Shown here: positions 1 through 10,380 of the stretch, piece after piece
Numbering within the stretch: position 1 is the first letter of the stretch
How the letters are laid out: each line of letters starts with the position of its first letter
NCBI RefSeq assembly: GCF_000317555.1
Contig: NC_019745.1
Location: forward strand, 1,674,001 to 1,738,000
Direction of reading: 5' to 3'
DNA: 64,000 bases
Origin: Gloeocapsa sp. PCC 7428
GTDB lineage: Bacteria > Cyanobacteriota > Cyanobacteriia > Cyanobacteriales > Chroococcidiopsidaceae
The notes under the pieces: generated by a model
Databases searched by the model: none
What the model was told of the DNA's origin: nothing
The model's input: only the letters and a program-made list of their open reading frames with translations
Made by a program: the position numbers and the translations under genes

Positions 1-2016
1 AACGGACATCATCCGCAGCCAGTACCTGCTTTTAGTCAACCAGAAGCAGCCACCACTGTAACGCCACCACCCACCACAGTGGACTATCAAAAAATGTTGG
101 ACAGCATCGAATCTACGCTGGCACAGTTTAACGATCATCACGGTGACATCTTACAAGTCCACGAAGAATCGCTAAAACACCAAAGCGAATACGCGCAAAC
201 GTTCTTTCAACTTACGCAGCAGCAAAATGTCTTACTCGCCGACGCCCAAGATGCTGCGGTAAGAGATAGCTTGGAACGCAGTATGATGCGGTTTCACGAT
301 CATCAAGCAGAAACTTTGCGAATTCACGAACAATATCTGCAACAGCAGATGGAACATTCGCACAGCTTTTTTCAACTGATTGAACAAAAATACGAATCCG
401 CGATCGCACAAGGCGTAACGAAAGCGTTTCAACCAAAACCATCTATCAGCAATGGTAACGGTAACGGACATCACGCGAATGGTCATGGTGTTTCCTTCGT
501 AGAACAAAGCAGCAAGCCTGCTGAGAATATCGCTGTCAAACCGTCGCCTAGCGAAGCGCCATCTGAACCCCTACTACCAATAACACCCCCTGTCACCGAA
601 CCATCAATTTCTGCACCCACAGCATTAATCGATGTTGCCGATTTAAGTCAAACACTGCTGAATGTCGTCAGCGATAAGACAGGTTATCCAGTGGAAATGC
701 TGGAGTTAGAAATGGACATGGAGGCTGATTTAGGGATTGATTCGATTAAGCGCGTCGAAATTTTAGGCGCACTGCTTGAATTGTACCCAGGCTTACCACA
801 ACCAAATCCTGAGGAATTGGGCGAATTGCGTACTCTCGGTCAAATTGCCGAGTATATGAGCCGGATCGCGACAACACTTCCGGTAAAAGCTGAAGTGACA
901 ACAGTAGACGCAGTTGTTCAGGATGAAGTGACGACACCTGTAGTATCAATTCCGAACCCTCCCATCGAACCATCAATTTCTGCACCCACAGCATTAATCG
1001 ATGTTGCCGATTTAAGTCAAACACTGCTGAATGTCGTCAGCGATAAGACAGGTTATCCAGTGGAAATGCTGGAGTTAGAAATGGACATGGAGGCTGATTT
1101 AGGGATTGATTCGATTAAGCGCGTCGAAATTTTAGGCACACTGCTTGAATTGTACCCAGGCTTACCACAACCAAATCCTGAGGAATTGAGCGAATTGCGT
1201 ACTCTCGGTCAAATTGCCGAGTATATGAGCCGGATTGCCGGTAATTTAACTGCAACGGAGACACTGCCAAAAAAGCAGGATAGCGGACAACCAGAGATCA
1301 GCCACAATATTATGCGCAGTGTGGTGAAGTTGAAAGTTCTACCGCCTCCCGATCGCTTGGAATGTCACTTACCCCAACAGCACGTTTGTTTAATTACCGA
1401 TAATGGTTCGGCATTAACATCACAATTAGCGCAGGCTTTAATTGCCAAAGGCGAAAAAGTTGTTGTTTTGAGTTTTCCCAAATCTGTAATTCCGCAAAGC
1501 GCAGGTGTAGAAAAGCATATTCCACGTGTTGTTTTGGAGGACTTGAGTGAAACACATCTGCAACAACAGTTAAATGCGATCGCGCAACACGGTTCTATTG
1601 GAAGTTTTATTCACCTTCATCCGACGATTCACAATGAACGCGAGGAGATTGCTTACCTTAATTCAGAAACCGCCTTACTCAAACATATCTTCTTGATCGC
1701 CAAGTATCTCAAAGAACCACTTAATTCCTCCGCCACCCAAGGGCGCAGTTGTTTTATAACAGTAACGCACCTTGACGGCGAATTGGGTATCGGACAAAAA
1801 AATCACTACAGTGCGATCGCTGGTGGGTTGTTTGGACTGACCAAAACACTGAATCAAGAATGGGAAACGGTATTCTGTCGCGCTATTGACTTCAGCACGA
1901 ATATCGACGCACAACAAGCCGTACAACACATCCTCGCAGAAATTCAAGATCCCAATCGTTTAATTAGTGAAGTAGGCTACGGCGCTAAGGGGAGAGTCAC
2001 GCTTGTCAGGGACTAG
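1..2016 (+). CDS. HglE/PfaA-type polyketide synthase, C-terminal fragment (tandem ACPs and N-terminal half of ketoreductase); 5' end outside window
   Basis: The frame is open to base 1, so this is the 3' part of a longer gene; the first in-window start codon is a GTG at 79, used here for numbering. Residues 1-110 form two similar Gln/His-rich helical segments (HEQYLQQQ, SFFQLIEQ) of the kind that precede ACPs in HglE-like synthases. ACP1 (about 188-262) and ACP2 (about 311-385) each carry the phosphopantetheine motif GIDSIKRVEIL, with Ser222 and Ser345; the DSIKRVEI form is typical of PUFA/hgl synthases. Residues about 415-645 look like the structural, non-catalytic half of a ketoreductase. 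The ORF stops at TAG (2014-2016), one base into the GTG of the next ORF, which carries the catalytic half. The usual upstream KS and AT domains must lie outside the window. The break is probably a frameshift at a heptamer repeat (see 2011-2024). Confidence 0.85.
   Translation, partial: NGHHPQPVPAFSQPEAATTVTPPPTTVDYQKMLDSIESTLAQFNDHHGDILQVHEESLKHQSEYAQTFFQLTQQQNVLLADAQDAAVRDSLERSMMRFHDHQAETLRIHEQYLQQQMEHSHSFFQLIEQKYESAIAQGVTKAFQPKPSISNGNGNGHHANGHGVSFVEQSSKPAENIAVKPSPSEAPSEPLLPITPPVTEPSISAPTALIDVADLSQTLLNVVSDKTGYPVEMLELEMDMEADLGIDSIKRVEILGALLELYPGLPQPNPEELGELRTLGQIAEYMSRIATTLPVKAEVTTVDAVVQDEVTTPVVSIPNPPIEPSISAPTALIDVADLSQTLLNVVSDKTGYPVEMLELEMDMEADLGIDSIKRVEILGTLLELYPGLPQPNPEELSELRTLGQIAEYMSRIAGNLTATETLPKKQDSGQPEISHNIMRSVVKLKVLPPPDRLECHLPQQHVCLITDNGSALTSQLAQALIAKGEKVVVLSFPKSVIPQSAGVEKHIPRVVLEDLSETHLQQQLNAIAQHGSIGSFIHLHPTIHNEREEIAYLNSETALLKHIFLIAKYLKEPLNSSATQGRSCFITVTHLDGELGIGQKNHYSAIAGGLFGLTKTLNQEWETVFCRAIDFSTNIDAQQAVQHILAEIQDPNRLISEVGYGAKGRVTLVRD
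597..1238 (+). repeat. Near-identical 273-bp direct duplication encoding the two ACPs
   Basis: Copies lie at 597-869 and 966-1238, a period of 369 bp (123 codons). By eye they differ at only three bases (GCA/ACA, GGC/AGC and GATCGC/GATTGC). The linker between the copies is not conserved to that degree. This fits a recent duplication or homogenisation by gene conversion. Confidence 0.9.
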
Positions 2017-2024
2017 TGACTAGT
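2011..2024 (+). repeat. Two-copy heptamer GACTAGT at the PKS frame break
   Basis: GACTAGT occurs twice in tandem, supplying both the TAG stop of the upstream ORF and the GTG start of the downstream ORF. Related CTAGCCA/CACTAGC heptamers occur at 43591-43609 and 47851-47867. Removing exactly these 14 bases would join codon 2008-2010 to 2025-2027 and restore one continuous PKS frame. Confidence 0.7.
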
Positions 2025-3761
2025 GGAAAAGACATCCTACCTGTCATGAAAACTTTCAAGAATCGGAATAAACGCATGAAAAGCCAGGTTGACTCAAATT
2101 CTGTATTTCTTGTCAGCGGTGGTGCTAAGGGGATAACTGCACAATGCGTTATCGAATTAGCGAAAGCGAAGCAATGCAAATTTATTCTTTTAGGACGTTC
2201 TTCGCTCACGCCAGAACCTGTATGGGCTACAGGATGCACGAGTGAAGCGGAACTGAAAAAGCGCATTATGGAGTATCTGATTGCGAGTGGGGAAAAACCA
2301 ACTCCCGCTACGGTGCAGAAACACTACAATGCGATCGCATCAGCCCGCGAAATTCAAGCAACTCTCGATACCATCGCTCAAGCGGGTGGCGAAGCCGAAT
2401 ACCTCAGTGTTGATGTCACCGATGCAGCAGCGTTACAAGCGATCGCCGAACGTCTGGAAACAGTCACCGGAATGATTCACGGCGCGGGTAATCTAGCGGA
2501 TAAGCGGATTGAAAAAAAATCTGCGCAAGACTTTGACAAGGTTTATAACGCCAAAGTGACGGGTTTAGCCAATCTGTTGCGTTGTATTCCGATAAGTCAG
2601 TTACAACACTTGGTTTTATTTTCTTCGGTTGCAGGGTTTTATGGCAATGTCGGACAAGCTGATTATGCGATCGCTAACGAAGTTCTCAATAAATCAGCGC
2701 AGCTTGTCAAATACTACTATCCTGATTGTCATGTTGTGGCAATCAACTGGGGACCTTGGGAGAGCGGGATGGTTAGCCCTGAATTAAAAAAAGCATTTGC
2801 TGAACGCAACATTGAGACAATTCCGATCCAAGTTGGTGCCAAAATGCTTGTGGATGAACTTGCCTCAACTCATCAAGATACCCAAGTTGTGATTGGTAGT
2901 CCTTTAATCTTTTCGGAAACCTTCAATTCTCAACTACAAACTTTTCGCATTCAGCGTCACCTCACTTTAGCGGCTAATCCATTTTTACAAGATCACGTCA
3001 TTGCCAATCGTCCTGTGCTTCCAGCAACTTGCGCGATCGCTTGGATTGCGAATACTTGCGAACAACTTTATCCTGGTTATCATTTTTTAAGCTGTAGAAA
3101 TTACAAAGTTCTCAAAGGAATTGTTTTTGAACCTACCACGCCCAATGAATATACACTTGAACTGCAAGAAACTAACAAAAACAACATAGAAATTGAATTT
3201 GATGCTAAGATTTGGAGTAAGAATTTAGAAGGAAAAATTCGCTATCATTTTAGCACGCAATTAACTCTAAAACGCCAAATTTCTTCTTCCCCCAATTACG
3301 ATTCTCTTAACCTCAATTTCGACCAAAGTTATTCTTCTGAATCTTTCTATCAGGATGGTTCCGCCAGCTTATTTCATGGCAAAAGCTTTCAGGGAGTTAG
3401 GCGAGTTCTCAATATAACCCCAGAAAAAGTAACGATTGAGTGCTTACTTCCGCAAGTCAGCGAACAGCAACAAGGGCAATTTCCCGTCCAAACATTTAAT
3501 CCCTATATCGTTGATGTCCAAATTCATTCTTTGTGGATTTGGTCGCAATATTTTCATCAGCACGGATGTTTACCTTCAGCAATTCATCTTTACGAACAAT
3601 TTACTCCGGTTTCTTTTGATGAAATATTTTATGTCTCTTGTGAAGTCAAGTCTAAAACAGATAGTAGCGTAGTTGCTGAGGTCATTACTCACGACAGTCT
3701 AGGAAAGATTTATTCGCGCATGACTGAAGCTAAGGGAACTTTATTGCCTTTAAAGTCATAA
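2016..3761 (+). CDS. PKS fragment: catalytic ketoreductase plus dehydratase (HglE C-terminal-like)
   Basis: The 581-residue ORF starts at GTG 2016, overlapping the preceding stop (TAGTG); in-frame ATGs at 2046 and 2076 are alternatives. Residues 34-41 (SGGAKGIT) are the NADPH-binding turn of a ketoreductase. Ser204 and Tyr217 (in QADYAIAN) are the expected catalytic pair, so the KR active site is intact. From about residue 315 a dehydratase-like hotdog region follows, with His327 in QDHVIANRPVLPA and a likely partner Asp500 in YIVDVQIHS. In a normal HglE-type enzyme these domains continue the ACP-KR polypeptide, so the KR is cut between its structural and catalytic halves. Two translationally coupled subunits are possible, as is a disabled megasynthase. 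The KS-AT-like gene starts 23 bp downstream. Confidence 0.85.
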   Translation: MTSGKDILPVMKTFKNRNKRMKSQVDSNSVFLVSGGAKGITAQCVIELAKAKQCKFILLGRSSLTPEPVWATGCTSEAELKKRIMEYLIASGEKPTPATVQKHYNAIASAREIQATLDTIAQAGGEAEYLSVDVTDAAALQAIAERLETVTGMIHGAGNLADKRIEKKSAQDFDKVYNAKVTGLANLLRCIPISQLQHLVLFSSVAGFYGNVGQADYAIANEVLNKSAQLVKYYYPDCHVVAINWGPWESGMVSPELKKAFAERNIETIPIQVGAKMLVDELASTHQDTQVVIGSPLIFSETFNSQLQTFRIQRHLTLAANPFLQDHVIANRPVLPATCAIAWIANTCEQLYPGYHFLSCRNYKVLKGIVFEPTTPNEYTLELQETNKNNIEIEFDAKIWSKNLEGKIRYHFSTQLTLKRQISSSPNYDSLNLNFDQSYSSESFYQDGSASLFHGKSFQGVRRVLNITPEKVTIECLLPQVSEQQQGQFPVQTFNPYIVDVQIHSLWIWSQYFHQHGCLPSAIHLYEQFTPVSFDEIFYVSCEVKSKTDSSVVAEVITHDSLGKIYSRMTEAKGTLLPLKS

Positions 3762-3784
3762 GAACCAAAGAGTAGAGGTAAACG

Positions 3785-6700
3785 ATGTTGACGCAAAAAC
3801 AAGCTCCCAAAATAGCTATCACTGGGATGAACTTGATTGCAGGTTCGTGCCAAGATTTAGACAGCTTTGAGCGAATTGTTTATGAAGGAAAACAAAATTT
3901 TATTGAGTTACCTCTAAGTCGCTGGCAAGGTAAAGCAGAACAGCTTCTTAAGGAAAATAAAATTGAAAATAATCAAGTGCCTTTAGGAGGGTATCTACCA
4001 TTCAAAATTGATGAGCAACTAGCAATTGACAATATAGAAGAATTAAATCCGCAAGAACTATTAATGCTTAAAGTTGCAAATAATGCTTTGCAAGATGCGG
4101 AAATTAAGCCTGGTGAAAAAGTTGCTGTTATTATTGCTACGGCAACTCAAATTTCGCTACAGAAACTTTATAGTAAACAGCAGTTTACTCGACAACTACA
4201 AACAATTTTGGCGGGGAAAACGACAACGAATCATTCGGCGTTGGCTACAACAAATATTAGTCAGACACAAAGTGAATATCGTAGTCCTCTAGAAAACACG
4301 ATCGCAACTCGCATTTCTGCGTTGTGGCAATTTGAAGCACCCGCGTTTACACTAACAGCCGAAGAGAATTCAGCATTTAAAGCGCTAGAAGTTGCCCAAA
4401 ATCTTCTTGTACTCGGCGAAGTCGATGCGGTTGTTGTTGGTGCAGTCGATTTAGCTGGTAGTAGTGAAAGTGTTTTATTACGCAATCAGTTAGCCAAAAT
4501 TAATACAGGTGTTCCTACTTTAAGTTATGACGAAAATGCTAATGGTTGGATCGTTGGTGAAGGTGCGGGTGCAGTTGTTTTAAAGTTACTCGATACCGCG
4601 ATCGCCTCATGCGATCGCATTTATGCGGTGATTGATGCGATTAGTTTACTGCCACAGCATACAACTTCCGCGTACGATTCCGCAGCGGTTACGCAAGTTT
4701 GTCAACGCGCTTTTCAAATCGCCGATCTTTATCCCCAAGATATCGACTATCTCGAAGTGCATGGTAGTGGAGTAGAAGCAGAAGATACCGCAGAAATAGC
4801 AGGTTTACTCGCCGCGTATCAAACATCGACTGAACTCAGTTGTGCCATTGGTAGTGTCAAAGCCAATATCGGACACACCTATGCAGCAGCTGAAATTATG
4901 AGTTTGATTAAAACTGCGCTATGCCTATATTACCGCTATATTCCTGCAACACCGCAGTGGAGTCGTCCCAAAAACCCCGAAATTTGGCAAGAAAGTCCTT
5001 TTTACGTCGCGACAGAATCGAAACCTTGGTTTAGCGCGTTAGAGAAGCCAAGAAGCGCTGCAATTAATAGTATTTCCTTGGATGGCAGCTACGCTCATAT
5101 CATTTTATCTGAAGACACAAGCAAAAAGAACTTGACGCGATTTTATGCAGATAGCAATCGGTATTTGACTCAAATGCCATTTTATCTGTTTGCGATCGCT
5201 GCTGAAAATCAAACTGATTTAATTGCGCAACTGCACGCACTAGAACAAACAATTAAAGATAGTAACGCTTTAACCACAGCGGCAAGTCAAACGTTTACCA
5301 CCTTCCAAAAGCAAGCAAATGCAGCTTATACGCTAACACTTCTCGGACGCAACAAAGACGATCTATTACGGGAAATTCAACGCGCCTTTACAGGTGTAGA
5401 ACGCGCATTTGAGCAAAACGGCGATTGGCACTCACCTGTAGGCAGTTATTTTACGACAAATCCCTTAGGGAAAAAAGGTGCGATCGCCTATGTTTATCCT
5501 GGGGCATATAACTCTTACGTTGGTATTAGCAGAAGTCTATTTCGCTTGTTTCCTCAAATTTACGACGATATTGTTATTAAAAGTGCCTGTAACCGCGTTG
5601 CCAATATTGAAAAGCTTCTCTATCCGCGCAGTTTGCACAAGTTATCAAAACGCCAATTAGAAAGTATTGAACAGCAATTGCTAAACGATCCTTTGGCAAT
5701 GCTAGAGTCAGAAATGGGCTACGCTGGACTTGTCACAACAATCTTTAAAAATTACTTTCAAATCAAACCACAATGCAGTTTTGGCTACAGTCTTGGCGAA
5801 ACTAGCATGATGTTTTCTCACAGTGTTTGGACGGATTTTCAAGAATGTAGCAACGCGTTAAATTCCTCATCCTTATTTAGTACTCGGCTTGCTGGTTCTA
5901 AAGATGCTGTCCGTGAATTTTGGGGTTTACCGCTAGTAGAAAATCCTGATGAATTTTGGAGTACCTATGTTTTAATAACTTCAGTTGCTGATGTTCAAGA
6001 AGGTATTAAGCAAGAAAATCAAGTTTATTTAACTCAAATTAATACTTCCAAAGAATGTATTATTGCAGGAGAAACTCAAGCCTGTTTGCGATTCATTGAA
6101 AAATTGAAGTGCGACGCTTTCCGCGCTCCATTTAATCATGTAATTCACTGCGAAGCAATGCGATCCGAGTATCCTGAACTTGTCAGAATCAAAACTTTAC
6201 CTGTTCAAAAGATTCCAGAAACTATCTTTTATTCATCCGCAAAATATGCACAGATCGCACTCAATAGTGAATCTATCGCGCATCATATTGCAGAATGTCT
6301 TTGCCAGCAAGTTGATTTTCCTCGCTTAGTGAATCGTGTTTATGCTGATGGCGTACGCGTCTTTATTGAAGTAGGCGCGGGAAGTCATTGTTCGCGGTGG
6401 ATTAGCGAAAATCTCAAAGGTCAAGAACACGTGACAGTATCCGTGAACCGCCGAGGTGTAGACGATCATACATCCATTCTCAAAGCCTTAGCAAAGCTTC
6501 TGAGTCATCAAGTTTCTCTCGATTTATCCTCCCTGTACGCGCGATCGCTGGAAACATCTTTAGAACCACAACAAGAATCCTTAAGTTTAACTTTACCTTT
6601 AAATCAAGCCAAAAGTGACGACAATCAAATTGAATTAGATAGTGTAGAAAATTCTGCTGTAGTTAATAAAAACATCGTCATTGAGCAAGTACCTATGCAA

Positions 6701-7045
6701 GTTTTACAAAGAGATAACACGACAATTTCAGTAGAAGCTATTCCCACATCAGCCGAAACTATCAAGGTTATCAAACAGACAAATCCAGTCATACCGTTGG
6801 TATCACAGCAGACAGTCTTACCTAAACGCAATCATTGCCTTGAAGATAACAACACCTATTTGAAATTAAAAGAAAACAATCAACGCACAACTCAAATCCA
6901 TACACAATTTCTCCAAGCACGCCAAAAAGCTTTACAACAAATGAGTAGAATGATTCAGCTACAAATGAACTACTCGCAATTAGTAACTCAAGATATCAAT
7001 ACAAATCCTCCAGTTAGTAAACCAGTTAGTTTATCTATCTCTTGA
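3785..7045 (+). CDS. HglC/PfaC-like ketosynthase (chain-length-factor type) with acyltransferase domain
   Basis: The 1086-residue protein begins with a ketosynthase fold (about 8-450). The DTACSSS-type active-site loop is replaced by LTAEENSAF, putting Glu194 where the nucleophilic Cys belongs. The two catalytic-His regions survive (EVHGSGVEAEDTAEI and VKANIGHTYAAAE). Loss of Cys with retained fold is characteristic of chain-length-factor partners, which pair with an active KS and may decarboxylate the extender unit. An acyltransferase-like domain follows (about 570-880) with the nucleophile loop GYSLGE, Ser669. The last 100 residues contain a Gln-rich helix (QFLQARQKALQQMSRM) resembling the helical segments of the upstream PKS, perhaps for docking. 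It lies 23 bp after the PKS ORF in the same direction. Confidence 0.85.
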   Translation: MLTQKQAPKIAITGMNLIAGSCQDLDSFERIVYEGKQNFIELPLSRWQGKAEQLLKENKIENNQVPLGGYLPFKIDEQLAIDNIEELNPQELLMLKVANNALQDAEIKPGEKVAVIIATATQISLQKLYSKQQFTRQLQTILAGKTTTNHSALATTNISQTQSEYRSPLENTIATRISALWQFEAPAFTLTAEENSAFKALEVAQNLLVLGEVDAVVVGAVDLAGSSESVLLRNQLAKINTGVPTLSYDENANGWIVGEGAGAVVLKLLDTAIASCDRIYAVIDAISLLPQHTTSAYDSAAVTQVCQRAFQIADLYPQDIDYLEVHGSGVEAEDTAEIAGLLAAYQTSTELSCAIGSVKANIGHTYAAAEIMSLIKTALCLYYRYIPATPQWSRPKNPEIWQESPFYVATESKPWFSALEKPRSAAINSISLDGSYAHIILSEDTSKKNLTRFYADSNRYLTQMPFYLFAIAAENQTDLIAQLHALEQTIKDSNALTTAASQTFTTFQKQANAAYTLTLLGRNKDDLLREIQRAFTGVERAFEQNGDWHSPVGSYFTTNPLGKKGAIAYVYPGAYNSYVGISRSLFRLFPQIYDDIVIKSACNRVANIEKLLYPRSLHKLSKRQLESIEQQLLNDPLAMLESEMGYAGLVTTIFKNYFQIKPQCSFGYSLGETSMMFSHSVWTDFQECSNALNSSSLFSTRLAGSKDAVREFWGLPLVENPDEFWSTYVLITSVADVQEGIKQENQVYLTQINTSKECIIAGETQACLRFIEKLKCDAFRAPFNHVIHCEAMRSEYPELVRIKTLPVQKIPETIFYSSAKYAQIALNSESIAHHIAECLCQQVDFPRLVNRVYADGVRVFIEVGAGSHCSRWISENLKGQEHVTVSVNRRGVDDHTSILKALAKLLSHQVSLDLSSLYARSLETSLEPQQESLSLTLPLNQAKSDDNQIELDSVENSAVVNKNIVIEQVPMQVLQRDNTTISVEAIPTSAETIKVIKQTNPVIPLVSQQTVLPKRNHCLEDNNTYLKLKENNQRTTQIHTQFLQARQKALQQMSRMIQLQMNYSQLVTQDINTNPPVSKPVSLSIS

Positions 7046-7101
7046 AGATGATGTTAATAAGTCACTAACAGGTATTGATTATCGTTAGAGGATTAACAAA
7101 C

Positions 7102-8739
7102 GTGGTTAATACAATTAATAAAAGCGATCGCCTCAAATTCACAGGTGCATCAACTCAAGCTTGGTATGGTTCGCTAGATACCGTTGCCTTTGATGAAGCA
7201 GGAATCAAAGCGAAACTGCTCAATTTAGCTCAACCTTGTTACATTGTGCGCTCAAATAACCAAATTGGCGCTACGAATGAAGGTTACACCTACACAGCCA
7301 ATAATGGCAAAAGCGGACAAGCCGAACTCTTAACCGCTACTCCCCCTTTATCTACGTCACAACTAGGTGATGCGAGTTTTCTCGATTTTCATCAGGTGAA
7401 ATATGCCTACGCCACAGGTGCAATGGCGCACGGAATTGCATCAGAAGAACTCGTCATCGCTTTAGGAAAAGCAAAAATATTGAGTTCCTTCGGTGCTGGC
7501 GGTTTAGCGCCTTCTCGTGTAGAGTCTGCCATCAACCAGATTCAGCAAGCACTACCCGCAGGACCATACGCTTTTAATTTACTGCATAGTCCTAGCGAAC
7601 CTGCGATCGAACGACGTGCAGTCGATTTGTATCTCAAATACGGCGTGACAACCGTAGAAGCTTCAGCGTTTCTCGATTTAACTCCTAACGTTGTTTACTA
7701 TCGTGCGGCTGGATTAAGCCTTAATTCTCATCAACAAATTCTTACCAAAAATAAACTTATTGCTAAACTCTCGCGTCGAGAAATAGCGATTAAATTTCTT
7801 CAACCCGCCCCGACAAAAATTCTTAAAGAATTAGTCGCTCAAAATCTAATTACAGAATTACAAGCAACTTTAGCCGAAAAAATTCCTGTCGCTGATGATA
7901 TTACAGTAGAGGCAGATTCGGGCGGTCATACTGATAATCGACCATTAGTTTGTTTACTGCCTTCAATTTTAGAATTACGCGACGAAGTTCAAGAAAAATA
8001 TGGTTATCAACAACCTGTACGAGTCGGTGTTGCAGGAGGAATTTCGACACCACAATCTGCACTTGCTGCTTTCATGATGGGTGCTGCTTATGTTGTCACA
8101 GGTTCAGTAAATCAATCGTGCGTAGAAGCGGGAACTTCGCCCCACACAAAAGAGTTACTCGCGCAAGCAGAAATGCCAGATGTGATGATGGCTCCCGCCG
8201 CAGATATGTTTGAAATGGGTGTAAAATTACAAGTTTTAAAACGAGGAACGCTATTTCCTGTACGCGCCCAAAAGTTGTATGAATTGTACAAAAATTACGA
8301 CTCAATTAATGAGATTCCAGCAGTAGAAAGAGAGAAACTCGAAAAACAAATCTTCCGTAGAAGTTTAAATGACGTTTGGGAAGATACCGTCGCTTATGTA
8401 TCGACAAGAAACCCAGATAAAATCCATAAAGCGGCGAATAACCCCAAATTAAAAATGGCGTTGATTTTTCGCTGGTATTTAGGTTTATCTTCGCGTTGGT
8501 CTAATTCTGGTGAAAAAGGAAGAGAAATTGATTATCAAATTTGGTGTGGGCCTGCAATGGGAAGTTTCAATGATTGGGTTAGAGGTTCTTATTTGAGCGA
8601 ACCAAGTAACCGTAAAGTTGCTGATGTTGCTGACCAAATTATGACCGGAGCAGCCTATTTATACCGCATTCAAATTTTGAAGATGCAAGGTCTTCAGTTA
8701 CCAATAGCTTTTCACCAATATCGTCCATCACAATTTTAG
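7102..8739 (+). CDS. PfaD-family trans-acting enoyl reductase (FMN, nitronate monooxygenase-like)
   Basis: PfaD-type flavoproteins saturate enoyl-ACP intermediates in trans for PUFA and hgl-type synthases. Supporting motifs are the TIM-barrel flavin signatures [12 protein letters not shown] and [15 protein letters not shown], followed by [13 protein letters not shown]. The C-terminal helical extension ([23 protein letters not shown]) is typical of the PfaD family and absent from simple nitronate monooxygenases. I place the start at GTG 7102 because AGAGGA at 7087-7092 lies 9 nt upstream; a TTG at 7075 would add nine residues. The gene sits between the KS-AT protein and the thioester reductase, as expected for one pathway. 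Confidence 0.9.
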   Translation: MVNTINKSDRLKFTGASTQAWYGSLDTVAFDEAGIKAKLLNLAQPCYIVRSNNQIGATNEGYTYTANNGKSGQAELLTATPPLSTSQLGDASFLDFHQVKYAYATGAMAHGIASEELVIALGKAKILSSFGAGGLAPSRVESAINQIQQALPAGPYAFNLLHSPSEPAIERRAVDLYLKYGVTTVEASAFLDLTPNVVYYRAAGLSLNSHQQILTKNKLIAKLSRREIAIKFLQPAPTKILKELVAQNLITELQATLAEKIPVADDITVEADSGGHTDNRPLVCLLPSILELRDEVQEKYGYQQPVRVGVAGGISTPQSALAAFMMGAAYVVTGSVNQSCVEAGTSPHTKELLAQAEMPDVMMAPAADMFEMGVKLQVLKRGTLFPVRAQKLYELYKNYDSINEIPAVEREKLEKQIFRRSLNDVWEDTVAYVSTRNPDKIHKAANNPKLKMALIFRWYLGLSSRWSNSGEKGREIDYQIWCGPAMGSFNDWVRGSYLSEPSNRKVADVADQIMTGAAYLYRIQILKMQGLQLPIAFHQYRPSQF

Positions 8740-8747
8740 GTTTCGTT

Positions 8748-10268
8748 ATGGTATTATCCGATTCTCATACTCTACAAAAAACATATACAGCAACAGATAT
8801 TCAAACTTGGTTAATTGCTCAAGTTTGCGAACAAGTAGGAATTGAACCTGAAGAAATTGATATTCAAGAATCATTAGAAAGCTATGGATTGGATTCAGCC
8901 CAAGCAATGACAATCGTCAGCAAAGCTGAACACTTTTTAGGCTTTTCGTTATCCCCCGTTTGGCTATGGCATTATCCAACAATTGCAACCTTATCACAAC
9001 GCTTAGCCGAAGAATTTACGCTAGAAAGTCAAGCAAAGCAAGAATCATTCGCGGTTGATACGATACCTAAGTTAGATTTAAGTGCGGAAGCCGTTTTAGA
9101 TGCAACTATTTCTCCTGAGGATGCTTTTTTAGATGCAGTCGATGAACCTGAGAGCGTTTTTTTAACAGGCGGGACTGGATTTTTAGGCGCTTTTTTAATT
9201 CAAGAATTATTGCAAAAAACCGCAGCAGATGTGTACTGTTTAGTTCGTGCTGCTCATCCAGAAGAAGGCAAAAAAAGACTTCAACAGAATTTAGAAAGAT
9301 ACAATTTGTGGCAAGATGAATTAAGCGATCGCATCATTCCAGTTTTAGGCGATTTATCGCAACCATTACTAGGATTGTCTTCTGCCCAATTTCAAATGCT
9401 GGCTGGAAATATTGATGCTATCTATCATAGCGCAGCGTTGCTCAATTACGTTTACCCCTATTCTGCACTCAAAGCCGCAAACGTTTTAGGAACACAAGAA
9501 ATTTTACGATTGGCGTGTCAATTTAAAGTCAAGCCCGTTCATTATGTTTCTAGTGTTGCAATTTTTGAGTCAGCCAATTATGCAGGTAAAGTTGTCAAAG
9601 AACAAGACGAGTTTGATCATTGGGCGGGAATTTACCTTGGTTACTCGCAAACCAAATGGGTTGCAGAAAAGCTAGTTAAAATCGCACGCGATCGCGGACT
9701 TCCTGTGACAATTTATCGACCGCCACTCATTGCTGGACACAGCAAAACAGGTGTCTCCAACGTTGATGACTTTATCTGTTTGATGCTGAAAGGCTGCATA
9801 CAATTAGGCAGTTTTCCTGATATTGATTATATGTTGGATATGTCGCCTGTAGACTATGTAAGTCAAGCAATTGTTTACTTATCGCAGCAAAAAGAATCTA
9901 TTGGGAAAGCTTTTCATCTACAGCATCCGCAACCAATTCACATTCGTGAGTTTTTTGAATGGGTTAAATCTTTAAATCATTCTATTCAACCTATGCCCTA
10001 CGAACAATGGCAAGCCGAAGTATTGAATAGCGTATGCTCTGTAGACAATCCTTTATACACATTACGACCTTTCTTGCTAGAAAAATGGTCTGATGAGCAG
10101 CTAACTATTCCAGAATTGTATATGCAAGCAAGAAGACCACAAATAAGTTGTGAACAAACTGTAGAAGCACTTGCTCATTCTGATATTTCTTGTCCTTCAA
10201 TTGATGCACAGCTATTCGGTAAGTATTTATCCAACTTAATCGATAATGGCTTTCTACAAGTTGCTTAG
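8748..10268 (+). CDS. Acyl carrier protein fused to NAD(P)-dependent thioester reductase (HetM/HglB-like)
   Basis: The 506-residue protein has an N-terminal ACP (about 12-90, Ser50 in [10 protein letters not shown]) followed by a short-chain-reductase thioester reductase domain (about 135-420). Residues 140-147 (TGGTGFLG) are the nucleotide-binding turn, and Tyr299/Lys303 in [10 protein letters not shown] are the catalytic pair. This architecture reductively releases an acyl chain from the carrier as an aldehyde or alcohol, as HetM/HglB is thought to do for heterocyst glycolipid alcohols. It starts 8 bp after pfaD. The ACP closely resembles the free ACP encoded next, suggesting duplication. 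The final 90 residues (helical, [14 protein letters not shown]) are an unassigned tail. Confidence 0.9.
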   Translation: MVLSDSHTLQKTYTATDIQTWLIAQVCEQVGIEPEEIDIQESLESYGLDSAQAMTIVSKAEHFLGFSLSPVWLWHYPTIATLSQRLAEEFTLESQAKQESFAVDTIPKLDLSAEAVLDATISPEDAFLDAVDEPESVFLTGGTGFLGAFLIQELLQKTAADVYCLVRAAHPEEGKKRLQQNLERYNLWQDELSDRIIPVLGDLSQPLLGLSSAQFQMLAGNIDAIYHSAALLNYVYPYSALKAANVLGTQEILRLACQFKVKPVHYVSSVAIFESANYAGKVVKEQDEFDHWAGIYLGYSQTKWVAEKLVKIARDRGLPVTIYRPPLIAGHSKTGVSNVDDFICLMLKGCIQLGSFPDIDYMLDMSPVDYVSQAIVYLSQQKESIGKAFHLQHPQPIHIREFFEWVKSLNHSIQPMPYEQWQAEVLNSVCSVDNPLYTLRPFLLEKWSDEQLTIPELYMQARRPQISCEQTVEALAHSDISCPSIDAQLFGKYLSNLIDNGFLQVA

Positions 10269-10380
10269 TTAATCATTCATATCAGCATCTGCTGCATTAG
10301 GGTGCAAGATTGCTCTAAATCTATCCTTGACAACTTTCTATCAGTTAATAGAATTTATTTTTGCTTGCAGGGATACTTAA

